64,000 nucleotides of DNA. Source: Clostridium paraputrificum. Its GTDB lineage: Bacteria; Bacillota; Clostridia; Clostridiales; Clostridiaceae. The translations under genes were made by a program, and so were the position numbers. Shown piece after piece: positions 53,419 through 62,300 of this stretch; within the stretch, counting starts at the first letter, position 1, and each line of letters begins with the position of its first letter. The DNA is taken from the NCBI RefSeq assembly GCF_900447045.1, contig NZ_UAWH01000014.1:928501-992500 (forward strand), given 5' to 3'. Below the pieces are notes generated by a model. It was not told the DNA's origin and made no database searches. It saw only the letters and a list, made by a program, of their open reading frames with translations.

Positions 53419-54747
53419 ATGAATAAAAATAAAACAAAGATAACAATAGTTGGAGGGGGCTCTACTTGGACCCCTGGAATTTTAAAGGCACTTACAAGAT
53501 ATAAAGAATCTCTATCTCTAAAAGAACTAGTACTATTTGATACAAATGCAGAAAGACAAAAACATATAGGAGAGTTTGGAAAGTTATTATTTAAGGAAGT
53601 TTGTCCGGAGGTAGTGTTCAAGTATACTACAGATAAAGAAGAGGCGTATAGGGATGTTGATTATATATTCTGCCAAATAAGAACGGGTGGATATCCTATG
53701 AGAGAATTAGATGAAAAAATCCCACTAGAAGAAGGTGTAGTAGGACAAGAGACTTGTGGTGCAGGTGGTTTTGCTTATGGAATCAGATCTCTAAAAGATA
53801 TGATTGAAATGGTAAAAGATATAAGAAATTTCAGCAAGGATGCTTGGATATTAAATTATACTAATCCAGCAGCAATAGTTGCTTATGGATTAACTAAGGA
53901 ATTTAAGGACGATAAGAGAATTTTAAATATATGTGATCAGCCTATTAATATGTTAGTTTCCATGGCTAAAATATTAGGTGTAGATGCACAAACTTTAGTT
54001 CCAGAATATTTTGGACTAAATCATTTTGGATGGTTTACAAAGTTATATAATAGGGAAGGTAAGGACTTATTACCAGAGCTAAAAGAAAAAATACTAGAAC
54101 ATGGATTTGCTCCAAAAGATGCAGAGCAAAGAGATAAATCATGGTTAGACACATATGCATTAGTTGAGGATATGGTAAGAGATTTCCCAGAGTATGTTCC
54201 AAGTACCTATGTTCAATATTACCTATATCCTGAATATAAGACAAGCAAGTTAGATCCAACTTTTACAAGAGCAAATGAAGTAATGAATGGTAGAGAGAAA
54301 AGAGTATTTTCTGAATGTGATGATGCAGTGGCACAAGGAACTACTTTAGGTCACAATGTAGTTCATAATGATGCTCATGGCGAAATGATAGTAGAAATTG
54401 CAGATACAATTCATAACAATAAGGAAAAGACATACATTGTTATGGTTGAAAATAACGGTATAATACCTAACTTGCCAGAAGATGCTATTGTTGAAGTTGC
54501 CTGTGTTTTAGGAAATAGAGGTGCAGTACCTTTCCATGTAGGAGAAATAGATACATTCTATAAGGGATTGCTAGAAAACCAATATGCATATGAAAGATTA
54601 ACTGTAGAGGCATTCTTTGAAGGTAGCTATACTAAGGCACTTCAGGCACTAACATTAAATAGAACAATTGTAGATGCAAAGAAAGCAAGAAGAATATTAG
54701 ATAGACTTATAGAAGCTAATAAAGGATATTGGCCAGAATTAAAGTAA
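53419..54747 (+). CDS. GH4 6-phospho-alpha-glucosidase
   Basis: This 442-residue NAD+- and metal-dependent glycosidase cleaves 6-phospho-alpha-glucosides such as maltose 6'-phosphate through an oxidation-elimination route. The NAD motif is VGGGSTWTPG (11-20). Glu111 in QETCGAGG, Asn149, Cys172 in ICDQP and His202 in LNHFGWF make the substrate and metal site. The cysteine and ETCGAGG favour the alpha-specific GlvA/MalH branch. ATG 53419 follows GGAGG; an earlier ATG lies over that site. A terminator follows. Confidence 0.9.
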   Translation: MNKNKTKITIVGGGSTWTPGILKALTRYKESLSLKELVLFDTNAERQKHIGEFGKLLFKEVCPEVVFKYTTDKEEAYRDVDYIFCQIRTGGYPMRELDEKIPLEEGVVGQETCGAGGFAYGIRSLKDMIEMVKDIRNFSKDAWILNYTNPAAIVAYGLTKEFKDDKRILNICDQPINMLVSMAKILGVDAQTLVPEYFGLNHFGWFTKLYNREGKDLLPELKEKILEHGFAPKDAEQRDKSWLDTYALVEDMVRDFPEYVPSTYVQYYLYPEYKTSKLDPTFTRANEVMNGREKRVFSECDDAVAQGTTLGHNVVHNDAHGEMIVEIADTIHNNKEKTYIVMVENNGIIPNLPEDAIVEVACVLGNRGAVPFHVGEIDTFYKGLLENQYAYERLTVEAFFEGSYTKALQALTLNRTIVDAKKARRILDRLIEANKGYWPELK

Positions 54748-54751
54748 ATTA

Positions 54752-54785
54752 AAAAAATCAGTGGTGCTATCATCACTGATTTTTT
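54752..54785 (+). terminator. Terminator of the EIICB/GH4 operon
   Basis: AAAAAATCAGTG pairs with CACTGATTTTTT around a ten-base loop. The ChbG-like gene starts only 26 bases later, so some read-through is possible. Confidence 0.8.
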
Positions 54786-54811
54786 GAAAATAATAAGAGG
54801 AGAGATGAGAG

Positions 54812-55543
54812 ATGACAAAAATTATTTTTAATGCAGATGATTTTGGATATAGTAATGGAATAAATTATGGAATAATTGATACTTTTAAATATGGAGTGTT
54901 AACTTCAACAACATTAATGGTTACAATGCCAGGAACAGAACATGCGGTAAAACTTATGAAAGAAAATGAGGGCTTAGGAGTTGGGCTTCACTTTAATATT
55001 TCTTTAGGAAAACCAATTACAAAAGGTAAAACCTTAGTAGGAGAGAACAATAAGTTTATCAAACCAGATAATTTGCCAGAAGGATTTAAATATGATGAAA
55101 ATGAATTAAGGGAAGAGCTAAGAGCTCAATATAATAAATTTATAGAGTTAGTAGGGAAAAAGCCAACTCATGTAGATTCTCATTTATTTAGTAGTGATAA
55201 AGTTCCTGAAATGAGAAAGCTATGTGCAGAAATAGCAAAAGAAGAACAAATTCCTATGAGAAATTTTGATTTGGATTTTGTACCACATGTTCAATTTGTA
55301 CAACATAGATCCCATAATGCTGGACCAGGACTAGAATATGTTAAAGATAATTTCAATGATATATTAAAAAATGAATATGTAGAAATCATGGCACATCCAG
55401 GTTATATTGACAGTTATCTTATGAATAATTCTTCGTATAATATGAAAAGGTTAGAAGAGTTGGATTTCTTATTATCAGAAGATGTGAAGAATATGCTTGT
55501 AAGTAATAATGTAGAATTAATTAATTATAGTAACTTGGAGTAG
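54812..55543 (+). CDS. ChbG/YdjC-family carbohydrate deacetylase
   Basis: This 243-residue metal-dependent deacetylase has NADDFGYS at residues 7-14 (two Asp ligands), GLHFNIS with His60, and THVDSHLF (His120/His124). ChbG removes an acetyl group from chitobiose 6-phosphate or acetylated disaccharides. The acetylated substrate here is unknown and no chitobiose genes accompany it. GAGGAGAG precedes the ATG. The glycerate kinase gene begins five bases past its stop, so the two are cotranscribed. Confidence 0.85.
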   Translation: MTKIIFNADDFGYSNGINYGIIDTFKYGVLTSTTLMVTMPGTEHAVKLMKENEGLGVGLHFNISLGKPITKGKTLVGENNKFIKPDNLPEGFKYDENELREELRAQYNKFIELVGKKPTHVDSHLFSSDKVPEMRKLCAEIAKEEQIPMRNFDLDFVPHVQFVQHRSHNAGPGLEYVKDNFNDILKNEYVEIMAHPGYIDSYLMNNSSYNMKRLEELDFLLSEDVKNMLVSNNVELINYSNLE

Positions 55544-55548
55544 ATTGT

Positions 55549-56688
55549 ATGAAAATAGTGTTAGCACCAGATTCTTTTAAAGAAAGTATGACAGCAAAAG
55601 AAGTTTGTATTGCTATGGAAAAGGGTATAAGAAATGTAAGAAGTGATGTTGAAATAGTACATTCTCCAATGGGAGATGGTGGTGAGGGAACGTTAGAAGC
55701 TTTAGTAGATGCTACAGATGGAAGTATGCATACATTGGAAGTTACATCTCCACTTGGAGATAAAGTTATTGGTAGATTTGGAATTTTAGGTGACAATAAA
55801 ACTGCTGTTATTGAAATAGCAGAAGCTAGTGGTTTGCATTTAGTAAATAAAGAAAAAAGGAACCCGTTAATAGCAACTAGTTATGGTACAGGAGAATTAA
55901 TAAAGGAAGCTTTAGATAAAGGTGTTAGTAAGATAATAATAGGACTAGGTGGAAGTGCAACTAATGATGGTGGCGTTGGTATGTTGCAAGCATTAGGGGT
56001 AAGCTTTAAGGACTGTAACAACAATGAGATACCTTTTGGTGGAGGAAATATAAATAAAATAGAAGATATAGATATTTCAAATTTCGACAAAAGAATATTT
56101 AAAGTAAAAATAGAAGTGGCTTGCGATGTTAATAATCCTCTTACAGGAAAAAATGGAGCTAGTGAAGTATTTGCAAGGCAAAAAGGTGCTGACAGTAACA
56201 TGGTTAAAGTGTTAGATGAAAATTTAGTGCATCTAGCAAAAAAAGTAAAAGATATCTTAGATAAAGATATCAATAATGTACCAGGTGCTGGAGCAGCTGG
56301 TGGTATAGGAGCAGCACTTGTAGGATTTTGTAATGGAGAGATAAAAAGTGGAATAGATACAGTTATTAAATATTCTAAACTTGAGGATAAGATAAAGGAT
56401 GCAGATTATGTATTTACTGGTGAAGGAAGTATAGATTTTCAAACAAAGTATGGTAAGACTCCAATTGGGGTAGCAAAAATAGCTAAAAAGTATGAAGTTC
56501 CAGTAATAGCTTTTGCAGGAAAAGTAGGAAAGGGAATTGAAGAATTATATGAAATGGGTATTACTTCTGTAATTGGCATTTTACCTGGAATTGTAACTAT
56601 TGAAGAGGCTTTAAAAAGTGGAAAATTGAATCTAGAAAGAAGTATACAAAATGTTTCTAGATTATTATTTAAAATGCAGAGTGATTAA
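55549..56688 (+). CDS. Glycerate kinase (GarK/GlxK family)
   Basis: This 379-residue cytoplasmic kinase, of standard length, phosphorylates glycerate using ATP. APDSFKESMTAKEVC at the start, MGDGGEGTLEALVDAT, GLGGSATNDGGVGMLQALG and PGAGAAGGIGAAL are family segments. It normally serves glucarate, galactarate or glyoxylate breakdown, but none of those genes is nearby. The pairing with a ChbG-type deacetylase is unusual. A bidirectional terminator overlaps its stop. Confidence 0.9.
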   Translation: MKIVLAPDSFKESMTAKEVCIAMEKGIRNVRSDVEIVHSPMGDGGEGTLEALVDATDGSMHTLEVTSPLGDKVIGRFGILGDNKTAVIEIAEASGLHLVNKEKRNPLIATSYGTGELIKEALDKGVSKIIIGLGGSATNDGGVGMLQALGVSFKDCNNNEIPFGGGNINKIEDIDISNFDKRIFKVKIEVACDVNNPLTGKNGASEVFARQKGADSNMVKVLDENLVHLAKKVKDILDKDINNVPGAGAAGGIGAALVGFCNGEIKSGIDTVIKYSKLEDKIKDADYVFTGEGSIDFQTKYGKTPIGVAKIAKKYEVPVIAFAGKVGKGIEELYEMGITSVIGILPGIVTIEEALKSGKLNLERSIQNVSRLLFKMQSD

Positions 56689-56701
56689 CACTCTGCATTT
56701 T
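56671..56701. terminator. Bidirectional terminator overlapping two stop codons
   Basis: AAAATGCAGAGTG pairs with CACTCTGCATTTT around a five-base loop. It covers the stop of the glycerate kinase gene and of the converging MutT gene, whose coding sequences overlap by four bases. Confidence 0.8.
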
Positions 56702-57083
56702 TTAATTCCTCCACAGCAGGAATATCTGCAGGAGCCCATTTTAGTGAATCAAGATTTTCTCTTTTAAGCCATATAAGTTTAGAATGTTCACTTGCAGTTG
56801 GGATTCCTTCTATAAGCTTACACTTAACTGTAATAAGGTTAACTATAACATTATCGTATTCATGAGTATTATCATTAAAGTCTTCTATGTATTTCACCTT
56901 GCAGGATAATTCTTCTCTAATTTCTCTTTCAATAGCTTGTCCGTTGCTTTCACCCTTCTCTATCTTTCCACCAGGAAACTCCCAAAGGTTTGGCATACTC
57001 ATCTTTGGAGATCTTAAGGCACAAAGAATTTCTGAATTAGAGTTTTCTATTATAGCTCCTACAACTTTTATAGTCTTTTTCAT
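56685..57083 (-). CDS. mutT: NUDIX hydrolase, MutT-type
   Basis: This 132-residue protein has a NUDIX box at about 39-61 (GGKIEKGES, then REIREEL) with the conserved Glu residues that bind magnesium. FPGGKIEKGE and the short length fit 8-oxo-dGTP diphosphatases that clean the nucleotide pool, though other nucleotide substrates are possible. ATG 57083 has AGAGGTGG upstream; a GTG nine bases earlier lies over that site. It is a single gene on the minus strand and its 5' region is duplicated near 59030. Confidence 0.8.
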   Translation of the reverse strand: MKKTIKVVGAIIENSNSEILCALRSPKMSMPNLWEFPGGKIEKGESNGQAIEREIREELSCKVKYIEDFNDNTHEYDNVIVNLITVKCKLIEGIPTASEHSKLIWLKRENLDSLKWAPADIPAVEELKNAEC

Positions 57084-57089
57084 TGTAAC

Positions 57090-57153
57090 CACCTCTAGGA
57101 TAAGTTTAACATATTGTATGGTGAAGTGTATTTGTGGAGAGGAAAAATTAGAA
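57090..57153. repeat. Diverged direct repeat, copy 1 (MutT leader)
   Basis: CACCTCTAGGAT, then TATGGTGAA and TTGTGGAGAG, reappear in the same order and spacing at 59030-59095. This copy carries the ribosome site of the MutT gene. Confidence 0.6.
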
Positions 57154-57244
57154 ATAATTTATAAGATATTTGATAATGCCTTGTGATATAATTGTATTGG
57201 TAAATTATTGTAAAATGTAGCAGGATAAATAGGGGATGGGAAGA

Positions 57245-57691
57245 GTGAATATTAGAAAAGCAACAAAAAAAGATTTATCAAGAATAGCAGAAATATATGT
57301 TTTTAATAATCGAATGAATTATTGGCCAATTTTTAAGGATGATGGATTTTCTTTTGGAGAATTGCAGGTAGTTACTATGATTGATAATTATTTTGGAAAA
57401 GATGAAATATTAAAAAATATATTAGTTTATGATGATGGTTTAATAAAAGGATTTGTTCAATTGAAAGAAAGAGAGATTTGTAAAATATATGTAGATACTT
57501 TTTTTCAAAGTAAAGGAATTGGAAAAGAGCTCATAGAATATGCAATTAATGAGTATGGTGCTAATAATCTTTGGGCATTAGAAAAAAATGAAAGGGCAAT
57601 TTCTTTTTATATAAAACATGGGTTTAATCTAACTGGTGAAAAGAAATTTGAAGAAGATACTATTGAATATTTAGTTCATTTAACGAGGTGA
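57245..57691 (+). CDS. GNAT-family N-acetyltransferase
   Basis: This is a GNAT protein of about 148 residues. VNIRKATKKDLSRIAEIYV is the usual N-terminal strand and helix, and DTFFQSKGIGKELIEYA holds the acetyl-CoA pyrophosphate loop (QSKGIG). The C-terminal YIKHGFNLTGEKKFEE is also typical. The substrate is unknown. GTG 57245 fits the family start and has GGGAAG near it; an ATG at 57236 has AGGGG directly abutting and is the alternative. Confidence 0.75.
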   Translation: MNIRKATKKDLSRIAEIYVFNNRMNYWPIFKDDGFSFGELQVVTMIDNYFGKDEILKNILVYDDGLIKGFVQLKEREICKIYVDTFFQSKGIGKELIEYAINEYGANNLWALEKNERAISFYIKHGFNLTGEKKFEEDTIEYLVHLTR

Positions 57692-57798
57692 ATTCTAGTT
57701 TATTCATTAGAGTATAAAGGATAAGGTTAATGAATTTAAAAAGATTCTGTAAATATTATATTGTTAAAAAGATACTTGCTATATATGGAGGGGAAGTT

Positions 57799-58299
57799 AT
57801 GAGAGTCGAAACAGAGAGACTTGTTATTAGGGATTTTCGAGAAAAAGATTATAAAGATGCATTTGAATATCTTTCAGACATTGCAGTAATGGAGTATATA
57901 GAGCCTGTTTTAACAATTTCACAGACTAAAGAGTTCATTCAGAAATATGGAATTGAGGAAAAAATGATATTTGCAGTAGAAGAAAAACAGTTAGGTAAAG
58001 TAATAGGACATATAATATTTCATGAATTTAATAAACCTTCAGAATATGAATTAGGATGGATTTTTAATGAAAAATTCCAAAGGAATGGATATGCAAGGGA
58101 AGCAAGTTTTGCATTATTTGAGTATGGTTTTAATAAATTGCATCTTGAGAGCATTGTGGCTGAAACAGTTTTAAATAATAAAAAATCAATTTCAACAATC
58201 ACGTCTTTAGGAATGAAAATTAGTGAAACTCATGAAGAAGACTTACTTGTTTGGATTATAACTAAAAATGACTATCAAAATAAAAAAGAATATACATAA
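57799..58299 (+). CDS. GNAT acetyltransferase, RimJ/RimL type
   Basis: This 166-residue protein begins MRVETERLVIRDFREKDYKD, the hallmark of the RimJ/RimL-like subgroup. ELGWIFNEKFQRNGYAREAS carries the acetyl-CoA-binding loop, and VLNNKKSISTITSLGMK the C-terminal motif. Members acetylate protein N-termini, antibiotics or metabolites; this one's target is unknown. ATG 57799 is chosen for GGAGGGG upstream; a longer frame from 57730 has no site. Confidence 0.8.
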   Translation: MRVETERLVIRDFREKDYKDAFEYLSDIAVMEYIEPVLTISQTKEFIQKYGIEEKMIFAVEEKQLGKVIGHIIFHEFNKPSEYELGWIFNEKFQRNGYAREASFALFEYGFNKLHLESIVAETVLNNKKSISTITSLGMKISETHEEDLLVWIITKNDYQNKKEYT

Positions 58300-58367
58300 T
58301 TATATAAATGGACTCTTATTAAGTAAGAATTCTCTGGAAAAACTATTATTGATATGGAGGTTATTAT

Positions 58368-58790
58368 ATGAAGATATTTATTTTGTTTTGCAACATTATT
58401 GTTCCAGTAATTATGATTTGTATAGGGGTATTATATAATAGACATTCCAACAAAAGAATAAATAGAATATTAGATTTATTTATGCCTATTGCTATGATTG
58501 GTAGCGGATTAGGGAATGTAGATAATAGTGATTTTTTAAAGGGTAAAAAATCACTACAATCTTCTAATAAAAAGTGTGGGATGATTTGGCTTTTATCAGG
58601 ATTAGTTACATTTATAATAACTGCTATAGTATTAATAATAAACAAATCAGATATTTTAAATGCTACAAGCTTTTTAGATACTACTAATGTTAGTGTTATT
58701 ATGTTAGAAGTTGAATTTGCAATAGTAGTGATGGCTTTTATAAGTGTAGAGTTTGTTTTAAAGAAGTATTTTTATAAGAAAAATGATTAA
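58368..58790 (+). CDS. Membrane protein with N-terminal and C-terminal spans
   Basis: This 140-residue protein has spans at about 3-22, 72-92 and 108-128 and a cytoplasmic loop with NRHSNKRINRILDLFMP. The motif FMPIAMIGSGLGN resembles small clostridial membrane proteins without a known role. GGAGG precedes the ATG. The DUF4177 gene starts 19 bases after its stop, so the two probably form an operon. Confidence 0.5.
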   Translation: MKIFILFCNIIVPVIMICIGVLYNRHSNKRINRILDLFMPIAMIGSGLGNVDNSDFLKGKKSLQSSNKKCGMIWLLSGLVTFIITAIVLIINKSDILNATSFLDTTNVSVIMLEVEFAIVVMAFISVEFVLKKYFYKKND

Positions 58791-58809
58791 TTTTATGGGG
58801 GAGATTTAT

Positions 58810-58989
58810 ATGAAACGGTATGAATACAGAGTTGAGCAAATTCAAATTGAACTAAAGAGTGTGTTTAAAGCAGATAAAAGTAAATATAACAAAGAGATTA
58901 GTGAAAAGCTAAATGTACTTGGAAATGAAGGATGGGAATTAGCAGGGGTAGATGGTACATGGTTTTATTTCAAAAGGGAAATAGTGTAA
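58810..58989 (+). CDS. DUF4177-family small protein
   Basis: This 59-residue protein has a strand-helix-strand layout. YEYRVEQIQI, a helix ending LNVLGNEGWEL, and AGVDGTWFYFKRE match DUF4177, in which the GWEL motif is nearly invariant. The function is unknown. ATG 58810 has GGGGGAG upstream; an earlier in-frame ATG overlaps the preceding gene. Confidence 0.7.
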   Translation: MKRYEYRVEQIQIELKSVFKADKSKYNKEISEKLNVLGNEGWELAGVDGTWFYFKREIV

Positions 58990-59029
58990 ACTAATGGGAA
59001 GTAGTTGTCTAGTCTATTGCAATTATTAG

Positions 59030-59095
59030 CACCTCTAGGATGAATTTAGCATAATGAATGGTGAATCGTATCTGTGGAGAACCAAAATTATTAGA
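59030..59095. repeat. Diverged direct repeat, copy 2
   Basis: CACCTCTAGGAT, AATGGTGAATCGTAT and TGTGGAGA follow the same order as at 57090-57153. No MutT coding sequence accompanies this copy. The 1.9 kb between the copies holds two GNAT genes, a membrane protein gene and the DUF4177 gene. Confidence 0.55.
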
Positions 59096-59133
59096 AGATT
59101 TAATTAAAAATATAGTGCATTAAATTTTAAAGG

Positions 59134-59162
59134 AACAGCTGAACTTATTTCAGTTGTTTTTA
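59134..59162 (+). terminator. Terminator upstream of the NTPase gene
   Basis: AACAGCTGAA pairs with TTCAGTTGTT (one G-T pair) around a five-base loop, followed by Ts. It isolates the large gene from upstream transcription. The remaining 180 bases before the gene are AT-rich with no clear promoter. Confidence 0.65.
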
Positions 59163-59347
59163 TTATATATAGAAAAAATATGTTTTCAACTTTTAGTATA
59201 CAAATTTTTAGGATAGTAAATAAAAAAATATAAATTTAAGTGAGATAAATTAAGTCAATGATGAAAAAAGCATCAGTGGATTATGATATAATTATTTTAG
59301 TAAGTTATTGGAAAATATAAGAAACTAGGGTTTTAGGAGGGATGAGT

Positions 59348-62300
59348 ATGGATTTTATTATTAAACCAAATTGGGATATCTTTAAAGCAAAGTTTAGTGA
59401 GAATCCACAGAGCAACTTTGAGTGGGTTTGTTATTTACTTTTCTGCAAAGAATATAAGCAAGAAAAGGGAATATTTAGATATAAAAATCAGTCTGCTATT
59501 GAAACAAACACCATATCAGTAGGGGATGAAATTATAGGATGGCAAGCAAAATTTTATGATACTACTTTATCAAGTAATAAGAGTAAGTTAATAGAAACAT
59601 TGGAATTGGCAAAGAGGAATTATAAAGGCATAAATAAGTTAATCTTTTATACTAATCAAGAGTGGGGGCAATGTCATGATAAGAATGCCCCAAAAGAGAA
59701 TGATACTAAAGCTAAGAAAGAAGTTGAAGATAAGGCTAAAGAATTAGGAATTGATTTACTGTGGCGTACAGCTAGTTTTTTTGAGTCACCATTTGTAGTC
59801 GAAGGTAATAAAGAAATAGCAAAGCATTTTTTTACATTAGAAGAAAGTATTATAGATAGATTAAATAAGAAAATTATACCTAGAGTAAGTGAGCTAAATG
59901 AACAGTATAAGAATACTTTTAGAGGAATAAAAGGAACTTTTATAAATAGACCAGAAATTGATAAATGTATTGAAGAAATTGAACAAAATAATTCACTTAT
60001 TATACATGGTAAGGCTGGACAGGGAAAGAGTGGATGTACTCAAGGGGTAATAGAGTACTGTGAAACAGAAGATATACCATATATTGCAATTAAATTAGAT
60101 GATAGAATGCCAGAACAAAATGCAGATAAGTGGGGAGAAGATTTAGGTTTAACAACATCAATTCCTATGGCTTTGAATATGCTTTGCGAAAACAAAAGAG
60201 GAGTTATTATACTAGATCAATTAGATGCATTACGTTGGACTAATGCGCATTCAAGGCAAGCTTTAATTACATGTACAGAAGTAATAAAGAGAGTAGAAGA
60301 AATTAATTTTAATAGAGATAATAAGATATCAATTATTTTTGTATGTAGAACTTATGATTATGAGAATGATTCTAATATTAATTCACTATTTAAAAGTAAT
60401 GATAAAGAAAAAAATGGTATAGTTTGGAATGAAGTTATACCTGAAGAGTTATCAGAAGAAGTTGTTAGGATGAGTGTTGGAGCTATAATTGAAGATATTA
60501 AACAAGATAAATCAGTTATTATACATGGTAAGAATGAGCAAGCAAAGAGTAGATGTACTAAAGGGGTGATTGAGTACTGTAAAACACAAGGAATTCATTA
60601 TGTTACTATTAAATCAGATGATATAAGGTCAGATCAAGATATAGATAAATACAAAGAAAATCTAGATTTAAGAGCAGCAATTCCTATGGTTTTGGATATA
60701 CTTTGTGAAAATAAAAGAGGAGTTGTTATACTAGATGAATTACTTTTGATGAATGTAGATTCAAGTCGAGATTTAATTATATGTACAGAAGTAATAAATA
60801 AAGTAGAAGAAATTAATTTAAGTAGAGATAATAAGTTATCTATTATTTTTGTATGTAGAAGTGATGATTACGAGAATAATCCTATTATTAAAGAACTAAT
60901 TAATAGTAATAATAAGCAAAAATGCATAGCATGGAAAAAAGTTATAGTTGAAGAGTTGGCGGAAGAGACTGTTAGAGAGGTTGTTGGAGCTAAATATGAC
61001 AATTTGTCTTTAAAAATGAAAAAAGTACTTAGTTTTGCTAGTAATCTTTACATATGGACACAATTGGAGGAGGATAGAATGTACGATGACTATTCAACTA
61101 CAAATCAATTAGTTCAAAAATGGTGGGAGCAAATAAAGAAAAATTGCATAGATAATCAAATTGATGAAGTAGAAGTTGAAGATGCTAAATCTGCACTTAT
61201 AAATAAGATTAATACTTTAGGAAAATTACATATAAGTATTAAACTTTTAAGTGCTTTAGGAGTAACAGAAAGAAGTTTAACATATCTAAGCTCAAATGGT
61301 TTCATAGTTGGGAATAGTAATAGCATTTCATTTGCACACCAGAGTATTTCAGATTACTTTTTGGCACAGGAAATGTTTAAGAGATTTTTTGAAGGGGAAG
61401 ATATTATAAGTATAATTGGAGATAAAGATAAACAAACTCCCCAAAAAAGGTACCAAATTCAGATGTTATTACAGGATATACAGACGGAAGATGAAGAAGT
61501 GTTTATTAAGGTTGGAATACAAATTATGAAATCAAATCAGATTAGGTTTTATGTCAAATATGTATTTTTTGAAGTTATTGGACAAGCTATTACTATAAGT
61601 GATGCTACTAGAAAATTTATTTTAAAATACTATGATGATTATGAGTATGGCAATCATATTATAGATGGAATAATTGTAGGACACGCAATATTTGTACAGC
61701 TATTAATTGATAATGGCATTTTGGATAAATGGATGTCTTTAGATGACAAAAAAGATATAGCTATAAAGTTAGTGCAAAGTATAAGCCCTAAATATAGAAA
61801 TGAGGATATAGAGTTTATAAAAAGACATTTATTTAAATCAAAGGATAATGACGAAAAATTTAGTAGATGCTTCTCTTTTAATATTTATGAAGATATAGAT
61901 GAAATGTTTGAATTAAGGTTGGCATTCTATGAGAAGTATCCGAAATTTATTGATAGGTATATCGATTTTAAAGAATTATTTATTAGATGTGAATTAAGAG
62001 CTTTGAGAATATTTGAATTCGTGTTGAAGAATGAATTGAAAGAGCGTGGGATATATCAGGAGGATGACAATTTTTTAGATAATGATAATGAGGTATTAAT
62101 AGAGAATGTAGAGTTGATATTGGATACATTATTAGTATATATTCCACAGGAGGAAGAAGGATGGTATTCTAAATGGAATGCTAGAGAGTCTTATAACCAA
62201 GGAATGGAGCGAACTTGTGTTGAAATAATAAAAAAGGCAAATAGGGTTTTAATAAAAAGAAATCCAGAAGAATTCATTTATAGATATAAGCAATATTTTA

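Noticed and set aside
53382-53621. 79-codon minus-strand frame near the GH4 gene start
   Set aside because: It is antisense to the conserved NAD-binding part of the GH4 enzyme.
55881-56273. 130-codon open frame on the minus strand
   Set aside because: It is antisense to the well-supported glycerate kinase gene and has no recognisable motifs.
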